Below are positions 53,674 through 63,267 of a stretch of 64,000 bases of DNA, in pieces (position 1 is the first letter of the stretch; each line of letters opens with the position of its first letter). A program made the position numbers and the translations under genes. Origin of the DNA: Candidatus Zixiibacteriota bacterium. GTDB taxonomy: Bacteria; Zixibacteria; MSB-5A5; GN15; JAAZOE01. The stretch is taken from positions 62,001 through 126,000 of the forward strand of contig JAGLON010000033.1 of assembly GCA_023138975.1 (NCBI GenBank), read 5' to 3'. The notes under the pieces were generated by a model that did not search any database, was not told where the DNA came from, and was given only the letters and a program-made list of their open reading frames with translations.

Positions 53674-55785
53674 TCAATTGGACCAAATACTTATATACTT
53701 TGCTGCAATGGAATCTGCTTGGTAGTTTTCTCCAATTGAACGATACCCCGAAATTAAATTTATATAGGCCTCTTTACAAAGACTATCTGAGTGAATAGAA
53801 GCCTTTGAAAAACGAATTGATTGTTCATACATGCCGCTCAAACCATATAAATAACCCAATTGATAATTGGCCAGACTATTCAGTCTTTTTCTTTGTTTTA
53901 CATCCTGACCGAGTAAAGTATTAAACGATATTCTTGGCGGAGTCTCCAGCATCTCAAGGACAATTAAGTGGTTATCGATTGCCTCAGCCATTCGGTTGAG
54001 AGCAGTTAGATAGAGAGCTTCTTCAAATAAATATTCGGGATATTTCTCCACGTACATTCGGAATTGAAGCCGCAACAGTTCTGTGTTTTCTCTCACGGCG
54101 GCATCCTCGGTAGCAATTCTCAAAAGATTCATTGCCGCTTCTTTGTAATATGGTTTAAGTCTAATTGCTTGCGTTGCATAATACATTGCCGAATCATAGC
54201 TATGGTTCACCAAAAATAACGCCGCGATATTATTATAGGCTTCAGCGGATTTACTATTTTGAGAAATTTCAGTCTGAAAAGCCCGGATTGCTCTGCTTGT
54301 ATTACCGGTTTTCATATAAGCAATGCCCAGGTTAATATGACTGTTTTCAAAATACCCGGAGATTGAATTAATTGAATCATAATATATTATCGCCTGATTA
54401 TAATCTCCGGCTCGCAGCATCTGATTGCCTCTATTATAAAGCGTATGGCGGTAGTCGGATTGATATTCAGGATATACTGAAGAGATAGAATAGAAACTTA
54501 TGCCAACTGCGAAAATAAGGGAGAAAAACAGGCGAATGCTGAAATCTCTATTCTGTACCGCCTGAATTAGAGTAAAAACTCCAATCGAAGCCAATAACAT
54601 AATAAAAGGCATTATCGGCAGCCGAAAGCGGGAGGAAACAAAAAACATTGATATTACTATTCCATATAGTCCAACTATCCCAAGAATCTTAAGGTAGCTG
54701 CTTCGATAAGAACTCTTCAATATTAGTGGGAACGCTATAAATCCAAAAATTATAAAGTACCGAACCGGGAATAGACGCAATATAGGATTTTGATAGATTG
54801 AAAGCTCAAGGTCTCGATTATTATCAATTTCATGACTCGAAAAAAAGAAATAAAGCTTTTTAATAAACAATTTCAAACCGTCTGTTTGATTTTCAACCAG
54901 GTAATCAATCCCTCGCCCATACCAGTATAGCGATTGTTGCCCGTATAACAAATCCCGACCGGATTCGGTACGAGTCAGGTATTCTACATCCTCAAGATTC
55001 CAATCTTCTCCGATACCGGGAAGATTTGAGTAAAGCCCATTCGCTTCAGAGTTATTCCCAATGAAAAAATTAATACCGCCTTGATACGCGACTAACGTCA
55101 CCTGACTGGAATAGTAGTAGTTAATCACCGTGACAGGGAGAATACAGAGAGCAATCGTAATGACTAAGGGGAGAACAGATTTATAAATACTTGTTTGCTG
55201 CTGGCGGGCATTTTTCCAGAAGATATATAGCAGGACCGGAGCAAATATAAGTATCGTTGGTCGAGTGATAGCCGCCAGGCCAAAGAACAATCCGGATAAT
55301 CCCGGGTGAGGAGACTTTCCTTCGGTCTTGACACTAAAATATACTGTTGCCAAGGCAAATAGGTTAAACAGGCCATCAAGAAGCAGCTCGGCTTCAAAGA
55401 AAGTAGCTGGTGGATAAAACAAATATAGCAATCCAGCCAGAAGTGCAATTTTCTTATCTGTTAACGACAGAGTAATTTTGTAAAGCAATAAAACTGAAAG
55501 GCATCCGGCCAAAAGTTGTACTATCCTAACAAATAACAAGGAGTTTCCTGATATCTTTAGCAGTATTGAGAGTATGTAGGGATAAAGGGGAGCGCGGAAA
55601 TATGGAGCATTTGCAAAGATATCTCCGGAAGCTATGGCTGTTGCCCAGTTATAATGATAAAGCTCGTCAACTGATAAACGAGCAATGGATGAAATACTCT
55701 CATGGCCGGCAAACAAATAGATTAGTTTTACAATCACTGATGTAATTGCTAACCAAAACAGGGAAGATCTTAAAAGTTTATTCAT
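53674..55785 (-). CDS. GT39/ArnT-like membrane glycosyltransferase with C-terminal TPR domain
   Basis: I choose ATG 55785 (703 residues); TTG starts at 55791 or 55821 are also open and a GAGG site at 55803-55806 lies nearer to 55791. About ten to twelve transmembrane helices occupy residues 1-440. An acidic first loop (LSVDELYHYNWA) and FRAPLYPYILS are typical of GT-C enzymes that use polyprenyl-phosphate sugars. Residues about 455-700 form tetratricopeptide repeats (HINLGIAYMKTGNTSRAIRAFQTEI, AYNNIAALFLVNHSYDSAMYYATQAI). It could glycosylate proteins or lipids outside the inner membrane, with the TPRs selecting the acceptor. Confidence 0.8.
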   Translation of the reverse strand: MNKLLRSSLFWLAITSVIVKLIYLFAGHESISSIARLSVDELYHYNWATAIASGDIFANAPYFRAPLYPYILSILLKISGNSLLFVRIVQLLAGCLSVLLLYKITLSLTDKKIALLAGLLYLFYPPATFFEAELLLDGLFNLFALATVYFSVKTEGKSPHPGLSGLFFGLAAITRPTILIFAPVLLYIFWKNARQQQTSIYKSVLPLVITIALCILPVTVINYYYSSQVTLVAYQGGINFFIGNNSEANGLYSNLPGIGEDWNLEDVEYLTRTESGRDLLYGQQSLYWYGRGIDYLVENQTDGLKLFIKKLYFFFSSHEIDNNRDLELSIYQNPILRLFPVRYFIIFGFIAFPLILKSSYRSSYLKILGIVGLYGIVISMFFVSSRFRLPIMPFIMLLASIGVFTLIQAVQNRDFSIRLFFSLIFAVGISFYSISSVYPEYQSDYRHTLYNRGNQMLRAGDYNQAIIYYDSINSISGYFENSHINLGIAYMKTGNTSRAIRAFQTEISQNSKSAEAYNNIAALFLVNHSYDSAMYYATQAIRLKPYYKEAAMNLLRIATEDAAVRENTELLRLQFRMYVEKYPEYLFEEALYLTALNRMAEAIDNHLIVLEMLETPPRISFNTLLGQDVKQRKRLNSLANYQLGYLYGLSGMYEQSIRFSKASIHSDSLCKEAYINLISGYRSIGENYQADSIAAKYISIWSN

Positions 55786-56069
55786 CTCCAAAATATATAA
55801 TTCCTCATAACCAATTATCAATATAAATTGTTGTTACTATGCAAGAAATATCACTATGCATTTTCATTCACTTCATTTCAAGCAGGCCAGTGCATAACTA
55901 ATAAGATGAAATGTTTCTACAACTGGCAATCTAATAGTTACTTATGGATATATATGTGCATCCATATGCATATCTGCCGTTCAAAAAGTGCACAATTATC
56001 TACCGATTTTCATATGGCACCACAGTTGCTCTAATACTCAGTGGAACTACTTTTTGAGGAGGCAAGACA

Positions 56070-58985
56070 ATGAAATTTACGACTTCCCAAAAGATGATTA
56101 CTCTGCTGACTTCGGTCATTCTCTTTTCCGGTGTATTGGCACAGGCAACTGTTCCTCAGTCGGTCAAGAATATAGTTGAAAGCCGGGTTGATTCCTCAAT
56201 TATAGAAGTACTCCTTAGTTTCGATAATGACCTTGATCTTGCTGCCGTCAAAATGACTTCAATGAAAAAGAAGCAGTCCCGAGTCGAAACTTATTATGAA
56301 GTAATGAACCGCCTTGAAAATAACCGCAAGAATCTCGAAAACCAGATTGCTCCGCTTCTTACTAATATGCAGGCTGAAGGCTCTATAGAATCTTTCCGCT
56401 TTTTTACCGTTTCCAAGACAGTCCTCGTTCGTACCCGCGTCGATAACATTGATAATTTGACAGCTCTTCCGGGAGTGGAATTAATCAATCTTAACTCCAA
56501 GGTTTCGCTGATTGAACCGGTGGAAAACACTGACGCTGAAAAGTCTCCGTCTCTGGTAATCTCCAATAGCTCTTTACAGGCTCTCAATGTTTCTGCTCTT
56601 TGGGCACAGGGTTATACTGGTGAAGGCTCTGTAATTTGTTCTTTTGATACCGGTGTTGATGGTGATCATCCGATGCTTTCTTCCAAGTGGCGCGGAAATA
56701 ACGGCGGGTCGGCCTCAAGTCATTGGTTTGCCCCTCGCGGTGATTCTCTACCGTACGACAATCTTGGTCATGGCTCTCATACAATGGGTGTTATGGTCGG
56801 TTCAACTGACACTGATACTATCGGTGTTGCTCCCGGAGCACAGTGGATATCCGCGGCTGTTATTGATCAGGGTGCTAACTTTTCAACGACTATAGCCGAT
56901 ATTCTGGATGCTTTTGAATGGGCTTTGAACCCCGATGGCGATATCAATACGACGAATGATGTCCCGGATGTTATTAATAGCAGCTGGGGTGTTCCGAATA
57001 CAATTTATGACGAATGCAATAATACTTTCTGGACTGCCATAGATAATGTTGAAGCGGCCGGTATCGTAACAATCTTCGCCGCTGGTAATGAAGGTCCTAA
57101 CCCGTCCACGATTCGCAATCCGGCTGACCGTGCCAGCTCTCCGCTGAATGCTATGTCGGTAGGTGCGGTTGACGCGCTTACTGAAACCGTTGCTGATTTT
57201 TCAAGCCGCGGCCCCTCGATTTGTAACGGAGCCATCAAGCCGGAAATAGTAGCTCCCGGCGTCAGTATCTATTCTTCTTATAAAGATGGCGGCTACAAGT
57301 CTATGTCCGGAACTTCGATGGCGGCTCCGTTTATTTCCGGGATTGTCGCCTTAATGCGTCAGTATAATCCGGAAGCTACCGTTGAGCAGATTAAAAATGC
57401 TCTGATTTCCGCTGCCCGCGATCTTGGTCCTCTCGGTGAAGACAATGCCTATGGTCACGGTATCGTAGATGCGGCCAGAGTTCTTGAATTCCTGCCAGCT
57501 CCGACAACTCCTCAAATCTATGTTGTAAGCCATCAGGTAAATGCTGACGGAGATTCTTTCGCTGACCCCGGTGAAGATGCCGATATTACATTGACTCTCC
57601 GTGAATCAACCAAGCAGGTTAGTGCCGTTGACGTTTGGTTAACCTCAGGTTCTTCCTCGATTACAATAAGTAATGATACCATTCGGTTTACCTTTGACGG
57701 CGGCTCCGATTTTGCTCTTAGTCCTTATCCGTTTGCATTGAGTGTATCAGATTCTGCCATCTCCGGCAAGTCGGTTATAATAGATGTCAATATTCAAATC
57801 CCGGGAAGCGCTGAATTTGATACCCGTACGATTTCACTGATGATAGGTCATGTCGCGCCGGGGCGTATCTTTACCAGTACCGGAAACTCACTGACGATTT
57901 CCGCGTCTGAGTTCGGCCAGTACGGATTTGGAACCGGTTCAATATATCAGGCGGGTGGCGAAGGTTTTCGTTTTAACAGCAGCAGCAATCTCTTGTATGA
58001 AGGCGGTCTGATACTAGCGCGTAGTCCGCAAATGGTTTCCGATGGTATTCGCGATTCTCTCGGCCTATTCAAAGAATCCAATTTTATGCCCAGCGCCGGC
58101 AATGATATTCAGGAAATAGCCGCTAGTAATGAAGTGGTCGTGGCCAAGTTTACCGACGGTGATGCCACTTTACCGATTCCGGTTACAGTGGAGCAGACTA
58201 TCTGGACATCAGATGAGAATTTTACAATTATAGAATTTGAATTCACTAATCCTATGCCTGAGCGTCTTGATCGTCTGGCTGCCGGTCTGTTCTTTGATTT
58301 TGATATGGACTCTCAAGGCGATATGATTGGTTTCGATACTCTGATGGGTCTACTATACCAGTATGACGCTTCCGAAAACATGTATGTCGGGATAATAGGA
58401 CTTTCGACCGGAGATTTCAACTTTACAGCCGGTACAAACGGTGATTCAAAGGTCGGATTTACGACAGCGAGTAAATTCGGTTTGGCAAATACTCAAGGTA
58501 TCCAGTTATCCGGTTCCGGTACCGCCGATTGGTATTTTACAGCTTCTCAGATTTACGGAGGATTGGATGCTTTTGGTAATACTAAGTTCACTGTCGCCTT
58601 AGTTGCCGCCAATAATCTGAATGAGCTTCGTCAGGCCGCCGAAGCGGCTCTGAGTGACTATGGGGCATACCTTGATGTTGATGATGTGATTACATCATTG
58701 CCGACCGAAATGGAGCTTTCCCAGAATTACCCGAATCCGTTTAATCCGAGAACGACAATTCAGTTTGCTCTTAAGGCAGCTCAGCACGTCACTCTGGAAG
58801 TTTATAATATTACCGGACAACGGGTAAAGACTTTATTCGATGATTTCGCTCTGGCCGGTCAAAACAGCGTTGAATGGGACGGTAACGATAATTACGGTCA
58901 GCAAACCGCCTCAGGAGTTTATTTCTATCGCCTTACCTCAGAAAACGGAATGAGCTCTACGAAAAAAATGATTCTTCTCAAATAA
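56070..58985 (+). CDS. Subtilisin-like (S8) secreted protease with C-terminal sorting domain
   Basis: This 971-residue protein has a signal peptide ending near VLAQA and an inhibitor-like propeptide (about 35-155). The S8 catalytic domain (about 165-490) has D193 (SFDTGVDGDHP), H234 (LGHGSHTMG), oxyanion N340 (AAGNEG) and S416 (MSGTSMAAP). Further beta domains follow. The C-terminus (about 890-971) reads LSQNYPNPFNPRTTIQF and WDGNDNYGQQTASGVYFYRL, the type A sorting/FlgD-like domain used by type 9 secretion in Bacteroidetes. It is probably secreted and anchored or released at the surface. An excellent GAGGAGG site precedes the ATG, and a terminator follows the stop. Confidence 0.93.
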   Translation: MKFTTSQKMITLLTSVILFSGVLAQATVPQSVKNIVESRVDSSIIEVLLSFDNDLDLAAVKMTSMKKKQSRVETYYEVMNRLENNRKNLENQIAPLLTNMQAEGSIESFRFFTVSKTVLVRTRVDNIDNLTALPGVELINLNSKVSLIEPVENTDAEKSPSLVISNSSLQALNVSALWAQGYTGEGSVICSFDTGVDGDHPMLSSKWRGNNGGSASSHWFAPRGDSLPYDNLGHGSHTMGVMVGSTDTDTIGVAPGAQWISAAVIDQGANFSTTIADILDAFEWALNPDGDINTTNDVPDVINSSWGVPNTIYDECNNTFWTAIDNVEAAGIVTIFAAGNEGPNPSTIRNPADRASSPLNAMSVGAVDALTETVADFSSRGPSICNGAIKPEIVAPGVSIYSSYKDGGYKSMSGTSMAAPFISGIVALMRQYNPEATVEQIKNALISAARDLGPLGEDNAYGHGIVDAARVLEFLPAPTTPQIYVVSHQVNADGDSFADPGEDADITLTLRESTKQVSAVDVWLTSGSSSITISNDTIRFTFDGGSDFALSPYPFALSVSDSAISGKSVIIDVNIQIPGSAEFDTRTISLMIGHVAPGRIFTSTGNSLTISASEFGQYGFGTGSIYQAGGEGFRFNSSSNLLYEGGLILARSPQMVSDGIRDSLGLFKESNFMPSAGNDIQEIAASNEVVVAKFTDGDATLPIPVTVEQTIWTSDENFTIIEFEFTNPMPERLDRLAAGLFFDFDMDSQGDMIGFDTLMGLLYQYDASENMYVGIIGLSTGDFNFTAGTNGDSKVGFTTASKFGLANTQGIQLSGSGTADWYFTASQIYGGLDAFGNTKFTVALVAANNLNELRQAAEAALSDYGAYLDVDDVITSLPTEMELSQNYPNPFNPRTTIQFALKAAQHVTLEVYNITGQRVKTLFDDFALAGQNSVEWDGNDNYGQQTASGVYFYRLTSENGMSSTKKMILLK

Positions 58986-59009
58986 GGTAGTTCCCAACCT
59001 TTGAGAATA

Positions 59010-59038
59010 AACCCGCCACCCCCTCCGGCGGGTTTTTT
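59010..59038 (+). terminator. Rho-independent terminator after the subtilase
   Basis: AACCCGCC (59010-59017) pairs with GGCGGGTT (59027-59034) around a nine-base loop, followed by a T run. Confidence 0.9.
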
Positions 59039-59072
59039 ATTTCCCAGAGCTTCTTCAATTTCCAGTTCCAAA

Positions 59073-59101
59073 TTGACACGGGACAAAAAGTAGCGTATTA
59101 T
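59073..59101 (+). promoter_or_regulatory. Near-consensus sigma70-type promoter
   Basis: TTGACA (59073-59078), a 17-base spacer and TATTAT (59096-59101) lie 20 bases upstream of ATG 59122. It should drive the six-gene housekeeping operon to the window end. Confidence 0.7.
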
Positions 59102-59121
59102 TCTCCATAATTGGAGGTTTT

Positions 59122-59940
59122 ATGCTATTAGGCGGCCGTTTGCTATTGGGCCAATACAAACCCGGCGATGGATTACTTTACCGGCTCGACCCGAGGAGTA
59201 AAATTCTTATCGTCATAATGATAATGCTGGCCGTTCTAATGCAAACTTCAATAGTCTTTTACGCTATTTTGATTGCCAGCCTGTTTTCATGGCTTTTTTT
59301 TAGTGGTCCGGGCTGGAGCCAGATATCGGGCAACCTAAAACCAATTTTCTGGCTGATTCTATTTACGGCATTGATTCATTTGGTTTTTTCCGGTAAGAGT
59401 GATCCCCAAAAGCTGATATCTATTTACTCCTTTTCTATCAGCAAGACAGCGGTTCTGATGGCCATCACGTTTTCCATGAGAATTTTGATATTCGTCCTGT
59501 CAACCTTTCTCATTTCACTAACAACCAGCCCCATGGCAGTTTCCGAAGGCATTATTTCATTGATAAAACCGCTTAGGCTTGTTAAAATACCCGTATATGA
59601 TTTAGGGATGATTCTCTTTATTGCTCTAAGGTTTATTCCTGTATTATCGAGCGAAATGGAGATGATTCGTAAGGCACAATATATCCGGGGGGTGAGTTTT
59701 TCCGGTAAATGGATGGAGCGGGTAAAAAACTCGGTATCCTTAGTCGTACCGGTCTTCTTCAGCGCCCTACGGCGGGCTGATGATTTATCGATTGCGATTG
59801 AGACCAGAGGGTATAAAAGCGGTCAGCCAAGGAGCTCTTTGAGGCCGTTAAAGTTTTCAGTTTCCGATATACTGGTTTTATCCCTAATTGTAATTGTCCT
59901 GAGTGTGTATATTATTTGGAGTCGCTGGTGGCAGAGCTAG
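59122..59940 (+). CDS. Energy-coupling factor transporter transmembrane subunit (EcfT)
   Basis: This 272-residue membrane protein has about five helices and the EcfT coupling motifs ARG-like QYIRGVSFSGKW and IAIETRGYKSG in the long cytoplasmic loop near residues 180-240. It also has the N-terminal RLDPRSKILIVIM. It links ATPase subunits to vitamin- or metal-binding S components. No EcfA ATPase or S component is visible in the window, so its substrate is unknown. TGGAGG precedes the ATG. The end overlaps truA. Confidence 0.87.
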   Translation: MLLGGRLLLGQYKPGDGLLYRLDPRSKILIVIMIMLAVLMQTSIVFYAILIASLFSWLFFSGPGWSQISGNLKPIFWLILFTALIHLVFSGKSDPQKLISIYSFSISKTAVLMAITFSMRILIFVLSTFLISLTTSPMAVSEGIISLIKPLRLVKIPVYDLGMILFIALRFIPVLSSEMEMIRKAQYIRGVSFSGKWMERVKNSVSLVVPVFFSALRRADDLSIAIETRGYKSGQPRSSLRPLKFSVSDILVLSLIVIVLSVYIIWSRWWQS

Positions 59941-60668
59941 AACGCAATATTAAGCTGATTGTTGAATACAACGGCTCCGAGTATGCCGGTTGGCAGCGTC
60001 AGCCCAATGATAACACTGTCCAGGGTGAAATTGAGATGGCCTTACAGAATTTGACGAAGCAAAAAACGGCTATGTATGCAGCCGGGCGAACCGATGCCGG
60101 AGTACACGCGCTCGGTCAGGTCGTTAATTTTAGTTTTAATAACGTTTTACCGGTACAAAAAATCCGTGATGCCTTGAATTTTTACCTGCCAAATGATATA
60201 TTGATACGTTCTGTAGAAGAGGTTCCGCCCGATTTTCATGCTCGGTACAATGCAGTTTCACGGCGGTACCAATATTTAGTAGGTCTGGAAAAATCAGCCC
60301 TCTACCGTAATATGCGGTGGGAGTTGAGTTTTCCTGTTGATTATGATTTGTTAGTTGAGGCGGCTGAGTATATTAAAGGTGAACATGACTTCGCGACATT
60401 CTGCGTAGTTAGTTCACAAAAAGAAAATAACAATTGCATTGTCTATCAATCTGAATGGACAAAGCTGGATAAAGCGCTGAAATATGAAATAACCGCCAAT
60501 CGGTTTCTTCATTCGATGATACGCTCATTAGTTGGATTAATGATAAGTCTGGCTAATGGAAAAATCAATTTTCAGCGATTTAAAGAAGTTTTTAATAGCG
60601 GTGATCATACCGCTCTGCCAAAAATAGCCCCGGCCCGAGGCCTTTGCCTGGTTGGAGTAGAGTACTGA
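59928..60668 (+). CDS. truA: tRNA pseudouridine synthase A
   Basis: I place the start at GTG 59928 (GGAG six bases before), giving 246 residues; TTG 59916 is an alternative. The catalytic aspartate D56 lies in AAGRTDAGVHALGQV. Other conserved parts are NIKLIVEYNGSEYAGWQRQ, FHARYNAVSRRYQY and the C-terminal RSLVGLMISLANG. It makes pseudouridine at positions 38-40 of tRNA anticodon arms. The gene overlaps EcfT by 13 bases and is 14 bases from the transaldolase gene. Confidence 0.94.
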   Translation: MAELERNIKLIVEYNGSEYAGWQRQPNDNTVQGEIEMALQNLTKQKTAMYAAGRTDAGVHALGQVVNFSFNNVLPVQKIRDALNFYLPNDILIRSVEEVPPDFHARYNAVSRRYQYLVGLEKSALYRNMRWELSFPVDYDLLVEAAEYIKGEHDFATFCVVSSQKENNNCIVYQSEWTKLDKALKYEITANRFLHSMIRSLVGLMISLANGKINFQRFKEVFNSGDHTALPKIAPARGLCLVGVEY

Positions 60669-60682
60669 TATAAGGAGTAAGC

Positions 60683-61330
60683 ATGAAGTTTTTCATTGAT
60701 ACAGCTAACCTGGACGAGATCCAACAAGCTGCTGAAATGGGTATTTTAGACGGCGTTACTACCAATCCGTCACTTATGGCAAAAGAAAAAGGATCATTCA
60801 AAGAAATTCTGGCCGAGATATGTAAGATCGTCCCCGGTTCAGTTTCGGCTGAAGTCGTTTCAATGGACGCTGAAGGAATGATCAAAGAGGGCAAAGAGCT
60901 CGCCAAGATCGCCGATAATATCACAATTAAAATTCCGACAATTCTTGAAGGCCTCAAGGCGATTAAATCTCTAACGGCCGAAGGCATTGAGACCAACGCT
61001 ACGCTAGTCTTCAGCCCAATGCAGGGGCTTATGGTTGCCAAAGCCGGTGCTACCTATGCCTCGCCGTTTGTCGGACGTCTCGATGATATCTCGCATAACG
61101 GCATGCATTTAATTGAGCAGCTTGTTGTTATTTATGAAAACTACAATTTACCAACTCAAGTCCTGGTTGCATCCGTCAGGAGTACTCAGCATGTGGTTCA
61201 ATCTGCCCTGATGGGCGCGCATGTCTGTACCATTCCATTCAAGGTTTTATCACAGTTGATAAAACATCCGCTAACCGACAGCGGGTTGGAAAAATTCTTA
61301 GCCGATTGGAAAAAAGTAAACAAGGGATAA
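60683..61330 (+). CDS. Transaldolase of the small (TalC/FSA) type
   Basis: This 215-residue TIM-barrel protein begins [20 protein letters not shown] and has the Schiff-base lysine K83 in [15 protein letters not shown], followed by [15 protein letters not shown] and [11 protein letters not shown]. The small class includes both transaldolases and fructose-6-phosphate aldolases; sequence alone does not separate them here. It probably serves the non-oxidative pentose phosphate pathway. AAGGAGT is an ideal ribosome binding site. Confidence 0.92.
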   Translation: MKFFIDTANLDEIQQAAEMGILDGVTTNPSLMAKEKGSFKEILAEICKIVPGSVSAEVVSMDAEGMIKEGKELAKIADNITIKIPTILEGLKAIKSLTAEGIETNATLVFSPMQGLMVAKAGATYASPFVGRLDDISHNGMHLIEQLVVIYENYNLPTQVLVASVRSTQHVVQSALMGAHVCTIPFKVLSQLIKHPLTDSGLEKFLADWKKVNKG

Positions 61331-61331
61331 T

Positions 61332-62621
61332 ATGATTGATCGATACACTCTCCCCGAGATGGGAGCGATTTGGACCGAAGAGAATAAATTCCGCAGCTGG
61401 CTGAAGGTAGAAGTAGCGGCCAGCCGGGCTTTATCTAATTTAGGGATAATCCCCAAAAAAGCCTTTCGTAATATTGAGAAAAAGGCCGATTTTAGGGTTA
61501 AACGAATAGATAAAATTGAAGCGAAAGTTGATCATGATGTTATCGCTTTTCTAACATCAGTCGCTGAATTTGTTGGAGAGGACGCCAAGTATATTCATTA
61601 TGGGATGACCTCTTCCGATGTGCTCGACACCGCTATGGGGCTGCGGATGAAAGAAGCGTCAGAGTTGATTGACAAGAAAATAGTCAAAACTCTTTCCGAA
61701 ATTAGAAAATTAGCTCGCCGCCATAAAATGACACCCTGTATCGGACGAACTCATGGCGTCTTTGCCGAACCAACCAGTCTTGGGTTGAAATTTGCCATAT
61801 GGTACACCGAGCTCAAACGAGCCCGTACAAGATTTAAAGCCGCCACTGAAGAAATTTCAGTCGGCAAAATATCCGGAGCCGTTGGAAACTTCGCCAACCT
61901 CGATCCTATCGTCGAGACAAAAGTTTGCCGGGAGTTAAAACTGAAACCGGCCGAGGTTTCGACCCAGATTATTCAAAGAGACCGATACGCTGCATATCTG
62001 TCCTCGATAGCCCTGATGGCGTCTTCGCTCGAAAAATTCGCCACTGAGATTAGAAACTTGCAGCGTAGTGAAATTGGCGAGCTGCAGGAAGGGTTTGCCA
62101 AAGGACAAAAGGGCTCGTCGGCCATGCCCCATAAGAAAAACCCGATTACTGCCGAAAGAGTCGCGGGCTTGTCCCGGATACTGCGAGGAAACGCCTTGGC
62201 CGGAATGGAAAACGTCGCCTTATGGCACGAGCGCGATATTACGCACAGTTCGGTTGAGCGGATAATCATTCCCGATAGCTGTATTTTGATTGACTATGTT
62301 CTCCATAAGTTTATCGGGGTGCTGTCCAATCTTATTGTCAACAAGAAGAAGATGTATGATAATATCTACATGACCGGAGGTCTGGTTTTTTCACAAAGAC
62401 TGCTTCTTAAGCTGGCCGGTCCGGTTGGCAGCAGGGAAATAGCCTATCGTATTGTTCAGGATAATGCGATGAAATCACTGAATAGCGATATGACGTTTAT
62501 CGAAATTATCAAGACTGATGAACGTGTTACCAAGCATTTATCAGAAAAAGAAATCGATGAATGTTTTGCGTTGGATTATTATCTGCGCAATGTTTCTAAA
62601 GTGTTTAAACGGGTATTTTAA
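61332..62621 (+). CDS. purB: Adenylosuccinate lyase
   Basis: This 429-residue protein of the fumarase/aspartase superfamily carries the signature GSSAMPHKKNP at residues 261-271 with the catalytic serine, and the histidine region PCIGRTHGVFAEPTSLG near residues 135-155. It catalyses two steps of purine synthesis: SAICAR to AICAR, and adenylosuccinate to AMP. It is one base after the transaldolase gene. Length and motifs fit the bacterial PurB type of Thermotoga and Bacillus. Confidence 0.94.
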   Translation: MIDRYTLPEMGAIWTEENKFRSWLKVEVAASRALSNLGIIPKKAFRNIEKKADFRVKRIDKIEAKVDHDVIAFLTSVAEFVGEDAKYIHYGMTSSDVLDTAMGLRMKEASELIDKKIVKTLSEIRKLARRHKMTPCIGRTHGVFAEPTSLGLKFAIWYTELKRARTRFKAATEEISVGKISGAVGNFANLDPIVETKVCRELKLKPAEVSTQIIQRDRYAAYLSSIALMASSLEKFATEIRNLQRSEIGELQEGFAKGQKGSSAMPHKKNPITAERVAGLSRILRGNALAGMENVALWHERDITHSSVERIIIPDSCILIDYVLHKFIGVLSNLIVNKKKMYDNIYMTGGLVFSQRLLLKLAGPVGSREIAYRIVQDNAMKSLNSDMTFIEIIKTDERVTKHLSEKEIDECFALDYYLRNVSKVFKRVF

Positions 62622-62622
62622 A

Positions 62623-63267
62623 ATGACAATCGCCAAAGAAGGCATACCTTTTATCACCGGGACACTGGTTCCCGGGCTGATTCTGATGGGATTATATCCG
62701 GTTCACGGCATGAATATACTCTTGATACCAGGGATTATTCTAATGCTGTTAGGTGTCTTTTGTACAGCCTTCTTTAGAAATCCGAACCGAAAGATTCCAA
62801 TCGATGATTCTGTCTTAGTTTCACCAGCCGACGGAAAAGTCATCAACGTCCTTGAGGTTAACGATGAGTATGTCGGTGAAGCCATTCGGGTTGATATTTT
62901 TCTTTCTGTTTTCGACGTTCACTTAAACCGAATTCCCACAGCCGGAAACGTCGATTTTGTAAAGTATCGTCCGGGGAAGTTTGCCGCCGCCTTCAGGGAT
63001 AAAGCACATGAGGATAATGAGAAAACTGATATCGGGATTTCCGGTGATAATGGCAAATTCCGGGTTGCGCAAATTGCTGGCCTTATTGCCCGAAGAATCG
63101 TATGTTATGTAAAGGAAACTGAAACGGTGCGCAAGGGCCAGTTATACGGCATGATACGCTTCGGTTCAAGAACTGAGCTGACCTTTCCCAGGAATTACGA
63201 AGCCTGTGTCAAGGTTGGAGATAGAGTTAAAGGCGGCGAGTCTATTATTGGGAAACTGAAATCATAA
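62623..63267 (+). CDS. psd: Phosphatidylserine decarboxylase (short, archaeal/PSD-A type)
   Basis: ATG 62623 directly follows the purB stop and gives 214 residues with two N-terminal membrane helices (about 8-50). The self-cleavage site is G181-S182 in GMIRFGSRTEL, which makes a pyruvoyl prosthetic group. VSPADGKVINVLEV and FLSVFDVHLNRIPTAG are conserved. The enzyme turns phosphatidylserine into phosphatidylethanolamine. It shares a one-base overlap with the PS synthase gene, giving a two-gene PE pathway. Confidence 0.94.
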   Translation: MTIAKEGIPFITGTLVPGLILMGLYPVHGMNILLIPGIILMLLGVFCTAFFRNPNRKIPIDDSVLVSPADGKVINVLEVNDEYVGEAIRVDIFLSVFDVHLNRIPTAGNVDFVKYRPGKFAAAFRDKAHEDNEKTDIGISGDNGKFRVAQIAGLIARRIVCYVKETETVRKGQLYGMIRFGSRTELTFPRNYEACVKVGDRVKGGESIIGKLKS

